Counted from the first letter of the stretch, positions 1 through 6,273 are shown. The stretch: 13,294 bases of DNA from Deltaproteobacteria bacterium (GCA_003520425.1 DOUU01000084.1:3039-16332), one strand, 5' to 3'. The notes: generated by a model not told the origin, from the sequence alone. Numbers and translations: made by a program.

Positions 1-24
1 GGCGGCGTCGCGGTAGACGGTCAT
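1..24 (-). CDS. Start of a gene cut by the window edge (first 8 codons)
   Basis: An ATG at 22-24 on the minus strand opens a frame reading MTVYRDAA to the window edge. An AGGA stretch lies 2 bases upstream, which is a poor ribosome-site spacing. It lies 31 bases after the stop of the small membrane-protein frame at 56-148 and runs the same way as the lipoprotein gene, so it could be the third member of a short operon. The N terminus resembles zinc-ribbon proteins that begin MTxYR and soon reach a CPxC motif, but eight residues cannot support a family call. It may equally be chance. Confidence 0.2.
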
Positions 25-55
25 TGTCCTAGGCGCGGTCAGACCTGCGCGAAGT

Positions 56-148
56 CTACCGTTTGCCGGTGAATCCGAACAAGACGACCATCGCGGTCAT
101 GAGCGAGCCCGCGAGCATCAGGAACTCAAGCAGGTGATCCATCGGCAT
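56..148 (-). CDS. Possible 30-residue single-pass membrane protein
   Basis: A short frame encodes 30 residues starting MPMDHLLEFLMLAG and ending FGFTGKR. Residues about 6-26 form one uninterrupted hydrophobic stretch, acidic residues sit before it, and a basic KR tail follows it, a common layout for small inner-membrane proteins. It starts 35 bases after the stop of the lipoprotein gene in the same direction, so co-transcription is likely if it is real. A second in-frame ATG sits two codons in. No strong ribosome site is seen. I do not recognise a family. The coherent hydrophobic composition favours a real gene, but chance cannot be excluded at this length. Confidence 0.4.
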   Translation of the reverse strand: MPMDHLLEFLMLAGSLMTAMVVLFGFTGKR

Positions 149-183
149 CTCAACACCACCGATTCATCGCGTCTCTGGCTTCT

Positions 184-678
184 TTAGTCGCTGACATGCT
201 GGTCGGCCTGCACCCTCCGGAACACCTCGTAAAAGCCGAGAGTTCGGATGGGCATTTTCATCAGGTCGCCCTCAAACACGATTCTGCGTTGCAGCGTTTC
301 GCCGGTGGCCGAATCCATCCACTCGATCTCTACGAAGTCTTTCCCCGAATTCACCACGCGGTACGGCATCCAGCTCACATTTCCATCCATCTCGGAGCGT
401 AGCTTTCCGATATCGTAGTGGATCGTTCGCTCGCCGAAGAACCCCGGGCCAGACAAGATCTCGCGTTCCTTCTCCGTGAGATTTGTCTTGTCAACCTCCA
501 GAAGTGTTAGCGGTTTGTCTGAGCGCCAGGTGCCAAGAAGCGGAAGAGGGGCCGGAGCCGGAGTCCGACACCCGATTAGAACGAGAACTCCAGCCAAGGC
601 CATTCGTCGGAAGTCGGTAAGTCGCACGGGAATCGGGATCGGGAAGCGAAGGGGAGCGGCAGTGGGCGTCTTGCGCAT
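184..678 (-). CDS. Predicted lipoprotein, unknown function
   Basis: The 164-residue product has a basic N-terminal region, a hydrophobic run MALAGVLVLIGC at 26-37 and a lipobox L34-I35-G36-C37, followed by a proline/alanine linker. This predicts signal peptidase II cleavage and lipid attachment at Cys37. The rest starts with a short motif GTWRSD (about 49-54) and continues with alternating polar/hydrophobic segments such as RTIHYDIGKL, FVEIEWMD and RRIVFEGDLMKMP. This resembles small beta-barrel or lipocalin-like periplasmic domains that begin with GTW, but I cannot name the family. An AGGAG sits 9 bases before the ATG, which supports the long start. The internal Met26 would leave no positive charge before the hydrophobic run. 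It is probably the first gene of a leftward unit with the small frames at 56-148 and 1-24. Confidence 0.75.
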   Translation of the reverse strand: MRKTPTAAPLRFPIPIPVRLTDFRRMALAGVLVLIGCRTPAPAPLPLLGTWRSDKPLTLLEVDKTNLTEKEREILSGPGFFGERTIHYDIGKLRSEMDGNVSWMPYRVVNSGKDFVEIEWMDSATGETLQRRIVFEGDLMKMPIRTLGFYEVFRRVQADQHVSD

Positions 679-1154
679 CTTCGCGGTCTCCTCTGACGAT
701 GTCCCTCCTTAGCCGAGTGTAAGTGCCACATTTGAGCCCCCGAGTGACGGATCGCGCGGCAGGCGTGGAATGGCGCTCGAGTCGGCTCGAAGCTGCGCAT
801 TACTGTGGTGGCCGCCACCTGCGCGCGCTTGGCGATGGTCCCGTTGGCGACCCTGGCACCGCGGCTGCCTGGGCTCGCACCGGTCTCCCGGTTGTGCGGC
901 CGGCCGAGACGTGAGATCCGCCAGGGTGAAACGTCGCCCTCGCGTCGCTGCTACCGGAGCTGCCGGCTCGGTCTCTCATGAGCGCGCTCGCGAGGAGATG
1001 CCCGGAGGGGGCACGCGCGCTGTTCGGCCTGATCGTGCCAACCCCTGATGAGGCGTTTTGACCCATTCCCTGCTAGGAAGTGGCAGCACGACACGCTCCG
1101 GGTGGCCTTCGCGCGGTGCGGGACACTGGTGTTCGGTCTCGGTGCCCGCGAGTT
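679..1154. other. Gene-free stretch between divergent genes
   Basis: This stretch separates the leftward lipoprotein gene from the rightward zinc-ribbon gene. Several open frames of 60-97 codons occur on both strands, but all are arginine-, serine- or proline-rich, overlap one another and show no recognisable motif, as expected in GC-rich non-coding DNA. I see no tRNA, repeat array or intrinsic terminator. The lipoprotein ribosome site lies at its left end and a sigma-54-type promoter starts just beyond its right end. Confidence 0.5.
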
Positions 1155-1170
1155 TGGCACGGAGCCTGCT
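1155..1170 (+). promoter_or_regulatory. Sigma-54 (RpoN) promoter candidate
   Basis: The sequence TGGCACGGAGCCTGCT matches the -24/-12 consensus TGGCACG-N4-TTGCW at every fixed position except the first T of the -12 box. The GG and GC doublets have the required spacing. It lies 27 bases before the ATG of the zinc-ribbon gene. The predicted start of transcription, near 1181, would leave a leader of only about 17 bases containing the ribosome site AGGGGA (1183-1188). Sigma-54 promoters need an upstream activator; no obvious activator site was recognised. Confidence 0.6.
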
Positions 1171-1197
1171 CTCGGTCTCGATAGGGGAAGAAGAGCC

Positions 1198-1704
1198 ATG
1201 CCGCGAGAGCGATCCAAGACCCATCCTGCTGCGTCCCAGCCCCGCGCCGACCGCGTGAAGCGCGAGCACGACGAGACGTTCTATCGGTCAGGCCACAAGC
1301 TGCAAGAGCCCAGCGTTTGCTCGCGCTGCGAAGCGACGTACCACGAGGGTCGCTGGACATGGGCCTTGGCTCCCGCCGACGCTCACCGCGTAACCTGTCC
1401 GGCGTGTGAGCGGATTGAGAAGGAGTATGCGGCCGGGATCGTGACCATCCGCGGCGAGTTCGCGCAGAGCCATCGGGACGAGATCGCCCGGCTGGTCGGT
1501 CATATCGAGGAGCGCGAGAAGGCCGAGCATCCGCTGAAGCGCATCCTCAAGATCGAAGACCGGGGAGAGGAGCTCGTTGTTTCGACGACCGACTCGCACC
1601 TTGCGCGCGGGATCGGCGAAGCCCTGCACCAGGCTTACAAGGGCGAACTCGACTACCACTACCCCGACGAGGGCGAACTTCTGAGCGTGATCTGGACGCG
1701 CTAA
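1198..1704 (+). CDS. BCAM0308-family zinc-ribbon protein
   Basis: The 168-residue product matches the BCAM0308 family by my recognition of its conserved blocks: an N-terminal KTHPAASQPRADRVKREHDETF region, a zinc ribbon with CxxC pairs at 41-44 and 67-70, the block EREKAEHPLKRI near 104-116, and the C-terminal STTDSHLARGIGEALHQAYKGELDYHY segment (129-155). The archaeal/eukaryotic ribosome-export factor NMD3 has a comparable zinc-ribbon layout. The precise molecular role is unknown. In Burkholderia cenocepacia the namesake gene lies in a low-oxygen-activated locus, so a role in oxygen-limited physiology is plausible here. The frame stays open upstream to 1048, but AGGGGA at 1183-1188 and the start of family similarity both place the start at 1198. 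A sigma-54-type promoter lies directly upstream. It appears monocistronic. Confidence 0.9.
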   Translation: MPRERSKTHPAASQPRADRVKREHDETFYRSGHKLQEPSVCSRCEATYHEGRWTWALAPADAHRVTCPACERIEKEYAAGIVTIRGEFAQSHRDEIARLVGHIEEREKAEHPLKRILKIEDRGEELVVSTTDSHLARGIGEALHQAYKGELDYHYPDEGELLSVIWTR

Positions 1705-2155
1705 GTACGCAACGCGGGAAGCCGCGCGCGGGGATTCGTCCGGTCTGAGTGCGTGAAATCGAAAGCTCAATCGAGAACCGGTCACTTGCGGGCGGTCGCC
1801 CCCGGGTCGGTGCCCATGCGCACTCGATCGCCCGCTGCCAGCGGCGGATGGCTACTGCAGCGTTCGCCGCACCCGGTCACGCAGCTCCTCGAACTCGCGG
1901 CCGAGTCTCTCCGTAGGTGTGCGGGCATCTCAGGCTGAGGAGGTTGTGGAACCGGAGTGATCCCCGCCGACGTCGGGTCGCTGCGGGCAGTGTTTTTCTT
2001 GCGAAAGAAGCCAGAGGACCATCGCGTTGCGTGTTCGGAGGACAGCCTCCGAGGTCCGGAGCGGCGGGAATGGTTCCGGGTTCTTGACAATACCGACGTG
2101 CAAGGCCAAGACTGCAAGAGGCAGGATTCATTCCTGAGGAGGAGATCAGCTGCGG
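1705..2155. other. Gene-free stretch before the ferritin-like gene
   Basis: No convincing complete gene lies here. Plus-strand frames at 1753-1938 and 1957-2190 have no family features. On the minus strand there is a possible decayed small gene (1852-2025, listed separately). A TTGACA at 2084-2089 on the plus strand could be a -35 box for the ferritin-like gene, but the hexamer 17 bases later (CAAGAC) is a poor -10, so I do not call a promoter. No clear terminator follows the zinc-ribbon gene. Confidence 0.4.
1852..2025 (-). pseudogene. Possible remnant of a small frameshifted gene
   Basis: Read leftwards, one frame gives SGFFRKKN followed by a proline-rich stretch PVPQPPQPEMP. At about 1925-1930 a neighbouring frame takes over and gives ARTPTERLGREFEELRDRVRRTLQ up to a TAG at 1852-1854. 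The last part has amphipathic-helix character and strong GC preference at third codon positions, unlike the surrounding non-coding DNA. Joined by one frameshift, the two parts read like a small protein with a charged juxtamembrane segment, a proline linker and a C-terminal helix. No start codon or ribosome site can be assigned, and no family is recognised. This is a weak call. Confidence 0.2.
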
Positions 2156-2195
2156 GCAGGTCAGCGCCATTGGGTGAAAGGTCTGCTTGACCTGC
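2156..2195 (+). promoter_or_regulatory. Inverted repeats in the leader of the ferritin-like gene
   Basis: GCAGGTCA at 2156-2163 is perfectly complementary to TGACCTGC at 2188-2195, enclosing a 24-base loop. Inside, AGGTC at 2179-2183 can pair instead with GACCT at 2189-2193, so one segment has two alternative partners. The structure ends 6 bases before the GGGAGG ribosome site (2202-2207). It could be an mRNA switch or a protein operator. It does not look like the classic Fur box or a known riboswitch. Confidence 0.4.
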
Positions 2196-2211
2196 GCAGT
2201 CGGGAGGGCGT

Positions 2212-2664
2212 ATGAAGCTTGAAGAGGCCGTCAAGGCGCTGAGCCGTGCATTGCGATGCGAGTATGCGGGCGTGATCCAGTATCTGCAGAACGCTCAACT
2301 CATCCAGGGCTCAGAGCGGAACCTTCACGCGAAATTTTTCAAGGACTTGAGCAAGGAGTGTTGGAAGCACGCCGCCAAGGTCGGGAAGTGGCTCGTCGTC
2401 CTCAACAGCGTTCCGGGCGTCGAACCAGCTCCCGTGAAACAGAGTATGAAGCTCACCGAAATGTTCCGCCACGGTCTTGAGCTCGAGCGCGAAGCCTACG
2501 GGGCGTATCTGGAGGCTCACAGTGCCGCAAGAGAGGAAGCAGCGCTGCGCTTCTTCATCGAAGAGATGATTCACGACGAACGCCTTCACATCGATCAGTT
2601 CGAAAAACTTCTCGAGATGAAGAAACTGGCTGTGGCTGCGAAGGAGGCAAGGGCTAAGGCGTAG
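2212..2664 (+). CDS. Ferritin-like di-iron protein
   Basis: The 150-residue, almost wholly helical product fits the ferritin/bacterioferritin-like four-helix fold. Likely di-iron ligands are E17 (CEYAGVIQY), E49 and H53 (ECWKH), E92 or E94 (LEREAYGAY), and E123 and H126 (DERLH), one set per helix as the family requires. The partner motif in helix 2 is spaced ExxxH, as in a subgroup of ferritin-like proteins, rather than the ExxH of bacterioferritin. The likely role is iron storage, ferroxidase or peroxide/oxygen protection; which one cannot be read from sequence. There is no signal peptide, so it is cytoplasmic. GGGAGG sits 4 bases before the ATG. The gene stands alone on the plus strand, and its last 11 bases overlap the 3' end of the leftward gene at 2654-2995. 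Confidence 0.88.
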   Translation: MKLEEAVKALSRALRCEYAGVIQYLQNAQLIQGSERNLHAKFFKDLSKECWKHAAKVGKWLVVLNSVPGVEPAPVKQSMKLTEMFRHGLELEREAYGAYLEAHSAAREEAALRFFIEEMIHDERLHIDQFEKLLEMKKLAVAAKEARAKA

Positions 2665-2995
2665 TCCCGTCGCGCTTTCGGGGGTCCGTGGGAAAGGCGA
2701 GAACCTTGCCTTGGAGTGGATGAGGCGGGGCGCTGCGCGAGATCAGGCCGCGCGCCCGACGCACGAGCCCCTCAAGTGCCCTGAGCTCGCCGGGTAGCGC
2801 AATGGTTTGTTGGCGATACCAGCCGATTCCGTCGGCCCACGCGACCAAGCGGAGCTCGAAGTAGGCGTCGCCCGGTTCTTTTTCGCACAAGATCAGCTCC
2901 ACCTTTTGATCGGCGCTACATCCGTCCACCGCTCCAAGACAAAGCTCACCGCATTCTGTGAGCCGCTTGGGAACGGTATGATCTGTTTTCAACAC
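2654..2995 (-). CDS. Conserved-looking protein of unknown function, 113 residues
   Basis: The product begins GTG-encoded MLKTDHTVPKRL and has no signal peptide, so it is probably cytoplasmic. Four cysteines (15, 19, 26, 37) lie in the first third. A block from about 45 to 83 (YFELRLVAWADGIGWYRQQ, then TIALPGELRALEGLVRRA) has the strand-turn-strand-helix pattern seen in PC4-like single-stranded nucleic-acid-binding domains, a resemblance I regard as only suggestive. The proline-rich C terminus looks disordered. It starts 16 bases after the stop of the multicopper oxidase gene and very likely shares its transcript. The ribosome site is weak (AAGGGA 12 bases before GTG), consistent with coupling to the upstream gene. 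TTG at 2992 is an alternative start. Its stop lies inside the convergent ferritin-like gene. Confidence 0.7.
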   Translation of the reverse strand: MLKTDHTVPKRLTECGELCLGAVDGCSADQKVELILCEKEPGDAYFELRLVAWADGIGWYRQQTIALPGELRALEGLVRRARGLISRSAPPHPLQGKVLAFPTDPRKRDGTTP

Positions 2996-3011
2996 AGCTT
3001 TGGCGGTTCCC

Positions 3012-4916
3012 TTAACGCTCGGAGAGTTCTGTGTGGGTCAAGCCTCGCTGAGCGGAGGCAGTGACAGGATTGAGACGAGCAATCGCCGTTGCGGCGTTGC
3101 TGTAGCCCTTGCTGCCCTCTCGCGCGCGAGGGAATGGCCGGCCGCCCACACACCATGCCGACGAGGGAGGTGCGCCGCTTGCACGGAACCACCCGAAGAG
3201 TGAACCGAGAGCAATGCGGAAGCGTTCAAGCGCGGCGGCGGCGGAAGACGGCTCCACGCGAATGATCGCCATCATCCCATTGTCCTCGTGCCCGAGAATG
3301 TGACAGTGGTACACAAAGTCCCCGATGTCCGGTCCGCGAAAATCCATACGAACCGTGACGCTGGGGTAGGGATGGTCTGGGTTTCCATCCCAATAGGGAA
3401 CCTGGATCATGTCCAGGTACTGGTCCTGGACGCTGGGATCCGGTTGGCTGCCGTTGATCTCGAAATTGTTCTGGGAGCGCACAAGGAAGTGAATCTGATG
3501 GATGTGGAACTCATGAACTTCAAGTGAGCGGTTTTCAATGGTCCAGTCCTCGACGCTTCCCTGGGTCGTGACGATCGCCGGCGGATTGTTGGCGTTGAAA
3601 ACCTCAGGTGTCGCGCCGTCGACGGTGATAAAGAAGTTGGTGGGGCTCAGCGGATTGCTGGGGTCTGAGAGTACTTCCGAGAAATAGAGCCTGCGCTCTG
3701 CGGTCGGCGTGGCGGCTCTAAGCCCTTCAAAGCGTTGCGGCCAAGGTGCTTCGGCAACCTCGGCCGTGCGGGGCTCCTCGTTCCTCGACCGACCCGCGAT
3801 CCGAATCGTGGCCAAAGGTCGTTTCGGGTCATTGTCACCATCCGGTCCGGTATCTACTGCCAAGGTCACGAGGGCGGCATTTCTTACCGAGCGGGACGGC
3901 CCGGTCACGATGAATTCCGCGCGAGCCGCAGGCGCGAGCAGGATATCCGTCGTTTGGGTGATCCTCCCGCGTCGGGTGCCATCCTGTGAGCCCGTGGGTA
4001 CTCCGTCGAGCGCTACGACCTCGAGATCCTGCGGCTCGCCGTCGTACTGCAGCTGCAGATGCAAGATTGTGTCGGCACAGGTATTTGCGATCCGCCAAAG
4101 CTGCTTTTCGTCAGGAAGCATCTCAATCACGGCAGGCGAGTAGTGCGGATACGAAATGGGGATAAAGTTCAGGGAAAGATCCCATGAGGGCACGTTGTCG
4201 GGTCCGCCCGGAGTCGGGTTGCCCGCGACGTTCTGGTCCCGCACCACCAAGACTCGCTGCGGGAGGCCCCGAACCGCGGGTTGCAGAGCCTCAAGCCCGT
4301 CCACGACGATCGCTCCCGTGGCGCCGCCTTGCACGGCCGCTTCGGCCATCCCATGAATGTGCGGATGGTACCAGTAGAGCCCCGGAGGCTCATTCCAGGG
4401 AAACTGAACGTCGTATCCAAAGGTCTGGCCGGAATTGATGGTGGTATGGATCACGTCGTCCTGATGGCAGGTCGGGGAAGTATTCGTTCCGTGGAAATGC
4501 AAGTTCATCGACGAGCCGGTCATCTCGGTGGCCCCGCAGTTCGGAGGGTTGATCTCCATCTCCACCGGAGCCGACGGCGTGTTGTTCGTGACGTTGATGA
4601 CCAGATGATCGCCAGGACGGACATGGAGGGTCGGATTCTCGAGCCCGTCGGGTGTCATGAAGCAGAAAAGCGTCCTACCCGCTTCATCCCTGATCGTTTC
4701 ATAGGAGAAGTTCGCGGTGAGCACTCCGCCGCGGCTGAACAGAGCCGGCGGATCTTCGACGACGCTGCTCGCCGCCAGGCGGGGACAGGGATTGGCGACA
4801 GGCGGTACGGGTTGCGGCGGAGAACCGATTCGGTCCGAATTCCCCGCGTGGGCGGTCGTCATCGCCACGGTCGCACCGAGCAGAACAGCGGATAGAGTCA
4901 CTTTGTTGCTCTTCAT
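3012..4916 (-). CDS. Secreted multicopper oxidase
   Basis: The 634-residue product has a Sec-type signal peptide (MKSNKVTLSAVLLGATVAMTTAHA, cut about residue 24) and three cupredoxin domains. All copper ligands are visible: LHFHG (H140, H142), YHPHIHG (H184, H186), HEFHIHQIH (H468, H471, H473) and HCHILGHEDNGM (H537, C538, H539, H543, M548). By family knowledge T1 is H468/C538/H543/M548, T2 is H140/H471, and the rest form T3. The enzyme should couple one-electron oxidation of a substrate (phenolics, Cu(I), Fe(II) or Mn(II)) to reduction of O2 to water in the periplasm or outside the cell. There is no Met-rich insert like that of CueO. The signal peptide decides the start. A longer in-frame start at 5033 overlaps the upstream stop as ATGA. 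The C terminus carries an unusual 78-residue tail after VEP556. It is the second gene of the barrel-protein operon. Confidence 0.92.
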   Translation of the reverse strand: MKSNKVTLSAVLLGATVAMTTAHAGNSDRIGSPPQPVPPVANPCPRLAASSVVEDPPALFSRGGVLTANFSYETIRDEAGRTLFCFMTPDGLENPTLHVRPGDHLVINVTNNTPSAPVEMEINPPNCGATEMTGSSMNLHFHGTNTSPTCHQDDVIHTTINSGQTFGYDVQFPWNEPPGLYWYHPHIHGMAEAAVQGGATGAIVVDGLEALQPAVRGLPQRVLVVRDQNVAGNPTPGGPDNVPSWDLSLNFIPISYPHYSPAVIEMLPDEKQLWRIANTCADTILHLQLQYDGEPQDLEVVALDGVPTGSQDGTRRGRITQTTDILLAPAARAEFIVTGPSRSVRNAALVTLAVDTGPDGDNDPKRPLATIRIAGRSRNEEPRTAEVAEAPWPQRFEGLRAATPTAERRLYFSEVLSDPSNPLSPTNFFITVDGATPEVFNANNPPAIVTTQGSVEDWTIENRSLEVHEFHIHQIHFLVRSQNNFEINGSQPDPSVQDQYLDMIQVPYWDGNPDHPYPSVTVRMDFRGPDIGDFVYHCHILGHEDNGMMAIIRVEPSSAAAALERFRIALGSLFGWFRASGAPPSSAWCVGGRPFPRAREGSKGYSNAATAIARLNPVTASAQRGLTHTELSER

Positions 4917-5029
4917 TGATTTCTGCCAGCGCCGCTCGGCCGGTTCATCCGACGCTGCTCGGCACCCCGCGCGCGAGCGCGCGATCGACGAGCAGGGTCG
5001 GGGCGGACGTTGTGGCTCGGCGACAAGGC

Positions 5030-5887
5030 TCATTGGACGGCCCGCGTCGAGGAAGCTCGTGAAGCGGTGGCCGGAGGCGGCGTGAAGAGCGCTCCCACGA
5101 AGTGCTCGAGCTCAAGATTGAATTTCACAAGGACGTGGTCGGATCCGCGCGTAAGACCAAATCCAGGACCCACGTTGTACTCGACTCCACCGGGCAACTC
5201 TCCGCGCAGGACTGGAAAGATATAGTGTTGCTGTTCATTCAGCGGCTCGTTGTTGGTGATCGGCCCGATGCCGCCGTAGAACTCGACACCGGGCGAGAGC
5301 CATCGCAGAGCGCGGTAGTAGATGCCTCCCACGTAACCAAACTCCCAGCTCCTCTTGAGATCTGGGCCGATCAGCACCTTCTCGAACTTTGGATTGAGGG
5401 CCAAGGAAAAGCGGCCCAGATCCTTCGAGAGGATGGGGCGCAGCTCGAGCTCCAAGTCCTGGTCGTCAAACTGCGGCGTCTTGTGCCACTCGAGCTCGGC
5501 GTACCAGCCAAGGTCGACGGGCAACTCCCCCTGCTCGAAGAGACTCCCGCGCAAGCGAAACTTGGAGCCGGCGTATTGAAGGGTTCCGCCGTTCGGGTGC
5601 GCAAGGTCGAGGTAGGCTGCGGCCTCGACCCGATCGGTGAGGCCATAGGTGAGCTCGAGGGCCGTGCGGTACATCCGGGCGCTGGGAATGTCACCGGCCG
5701 ACGTCCCCTCACCGCCGTCCTGGTGGCCGTCGGCGACGACGCTGTTCAGTGTCTCAAGCTCCACCATCCCGCGTCCCAAGGTCTGCGCGGGATAGACCTC
5801 GAACTCCCAGGGATCGACCTGCGCGAAGGCCGGGCCCGCGGTGAGAAAAAGGAGGAGGGCGAAGGGAAGCGGTGCAGACTTCCGCAC
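5030..5887 (-). CDS. Putative outer-membrane beta-barrel protein
   Basis: From the GTG at 5887 the product has 285 residues and a textbook signal peptide: MRKS, a hydrophobic core, and AFA|Q at 22/23. The mature part is rich in alternating amphipathic strands separated by turns (for example LTDRVEAAAYLDLA, PVDLGWYAELEWHK, LELELRPILSKDLGRFSLALNPKFEK, HVLVKFNLELEHFV), the pattern of an outer-membrane barrel. A short polar tail follows the last strand. Similar barrels of unknown cargo are often annotated as transporters; I cannot name the substrate. The frame is open upstream to a GTG at 6109, but the signal peptide would then start at residue 75, and the promoter at 6066-6094 lies inside that extension. 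AAAGGAG sits only 2 bases before the chosen GTG, an unusually short spacing. It is the first gene of the operon with the copper oxidase. Confidence 0.78.
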   Translation of the reverse strand: MRKSAPLPFALLLFLTAGPAFAQVDPWEFEVYPAQTLGRGMVELETLNSVVADGHQDGGEGTSAGDIPSARMYRTALELTYGLTDRVEAAAYLDLAHPNGGTLQYAGSKFRLRGSLFEQGELPVDLGWYAELEWHKTPQFDDQDLELELRPILSKDLGRFSLALNPKFEKVLIGPDLKRSWEFGYVGGIYYRALRWLSPGVEFYGGIGPITNNEPLNEQQHYIFPVLRGELPGGVEYNVGPGFGLTRGSDHVLVKFNLELEHFVGALFTPPPATASRASSTRAVQ

Positions 5888-6065
5888 CGCTCCTTTCCGC
5901 GTGACCGCGCGAAGTCGTGGGCCGTGCCGCAGCCTGCCTAGCCGAGTGCTCTGCGACGCCTCCTGGAGCGAAGCGAGAGCGCCAAGGAGGGGGGGCAGAA
6001 TCTGCGGGTTCGGAGGGCAGCCGTTCACCTTGGGCACCTCTAAAACGGAAAGGATTTTCATTTTC

Positions 6066-6094
6066 ATTTTCGTTCGGGTCTCACTCGCTGTCAA
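6066..6094 (-). promoter_or_regulatory. Sigma-70-type promoter of the barrel/oxidase operon
   Basis: On the minus strand a perfect TTGACA (6094-6089) is followed after 17 bases by GAAAAT (6071-6066), which matches 4 of 6 consensus -10 positions. Transcription would start near 6059, giving a leader of about 170 bases before the GTG at 5887. The -10 lies inside three tandem hexamers, TTTTCA/TTTTCA/TTTTCG on the plus strand (6055-6072), a local AT-rich patch in otherwise GC-rich DNA. The leader's role is unknown. Confidence 0.55.
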
Positions 6095-6151
6095 CCGGTC
6101 CTCTTTCACCGGCCTGAAGAGCGTTGCAGGCCCTTGTCCTGGTTGATCTTT

Positions 6152-6164
6152 TCTAGGTCCTAGA
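6152..6164. promoter_or_regulatory. Perfect 13-base palindrome, operator candidate
   Basis: TCTAGG-T-CCTAGA is a perfect inverted repeat centred about 100 bases upstream of the predicted transcription start of the barrel/oxidase operon. The size and position suit a dimeric regulator acting as an activator, or control of a transcript in the opposite direction. No second copy was noticed elsewhere in the window. The CTAG tetranucleotide, usually scarce in bacterial genomes, appears twice in it. Confidence 0.35.
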
Positions 6165-6273
6165 GTTTTCGTTCGGCCGCGCCTTGAGTGACCGAGGCGG
6201 CAGCCATTGCTCCGCGCCGGCTGGCGACCGGTGTTGTGGGGCGGGGCGGCCGAGCCTGGGCCTCAGGGGATCT

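Noticed and set aside
1048..1197. 50-residue N-terminal extension of the zinc-ribbon protein
   Set aside because: Family similarity and a ribosome site both begin at 1198, and a sigma-54-type promoter occupies the extension.
5102..5941. 279-codon plus-strand open frame
   Set aside because: It is antisense to the barrel protein, which has a signal peptide and strand pattern. The antisense frame has no features.
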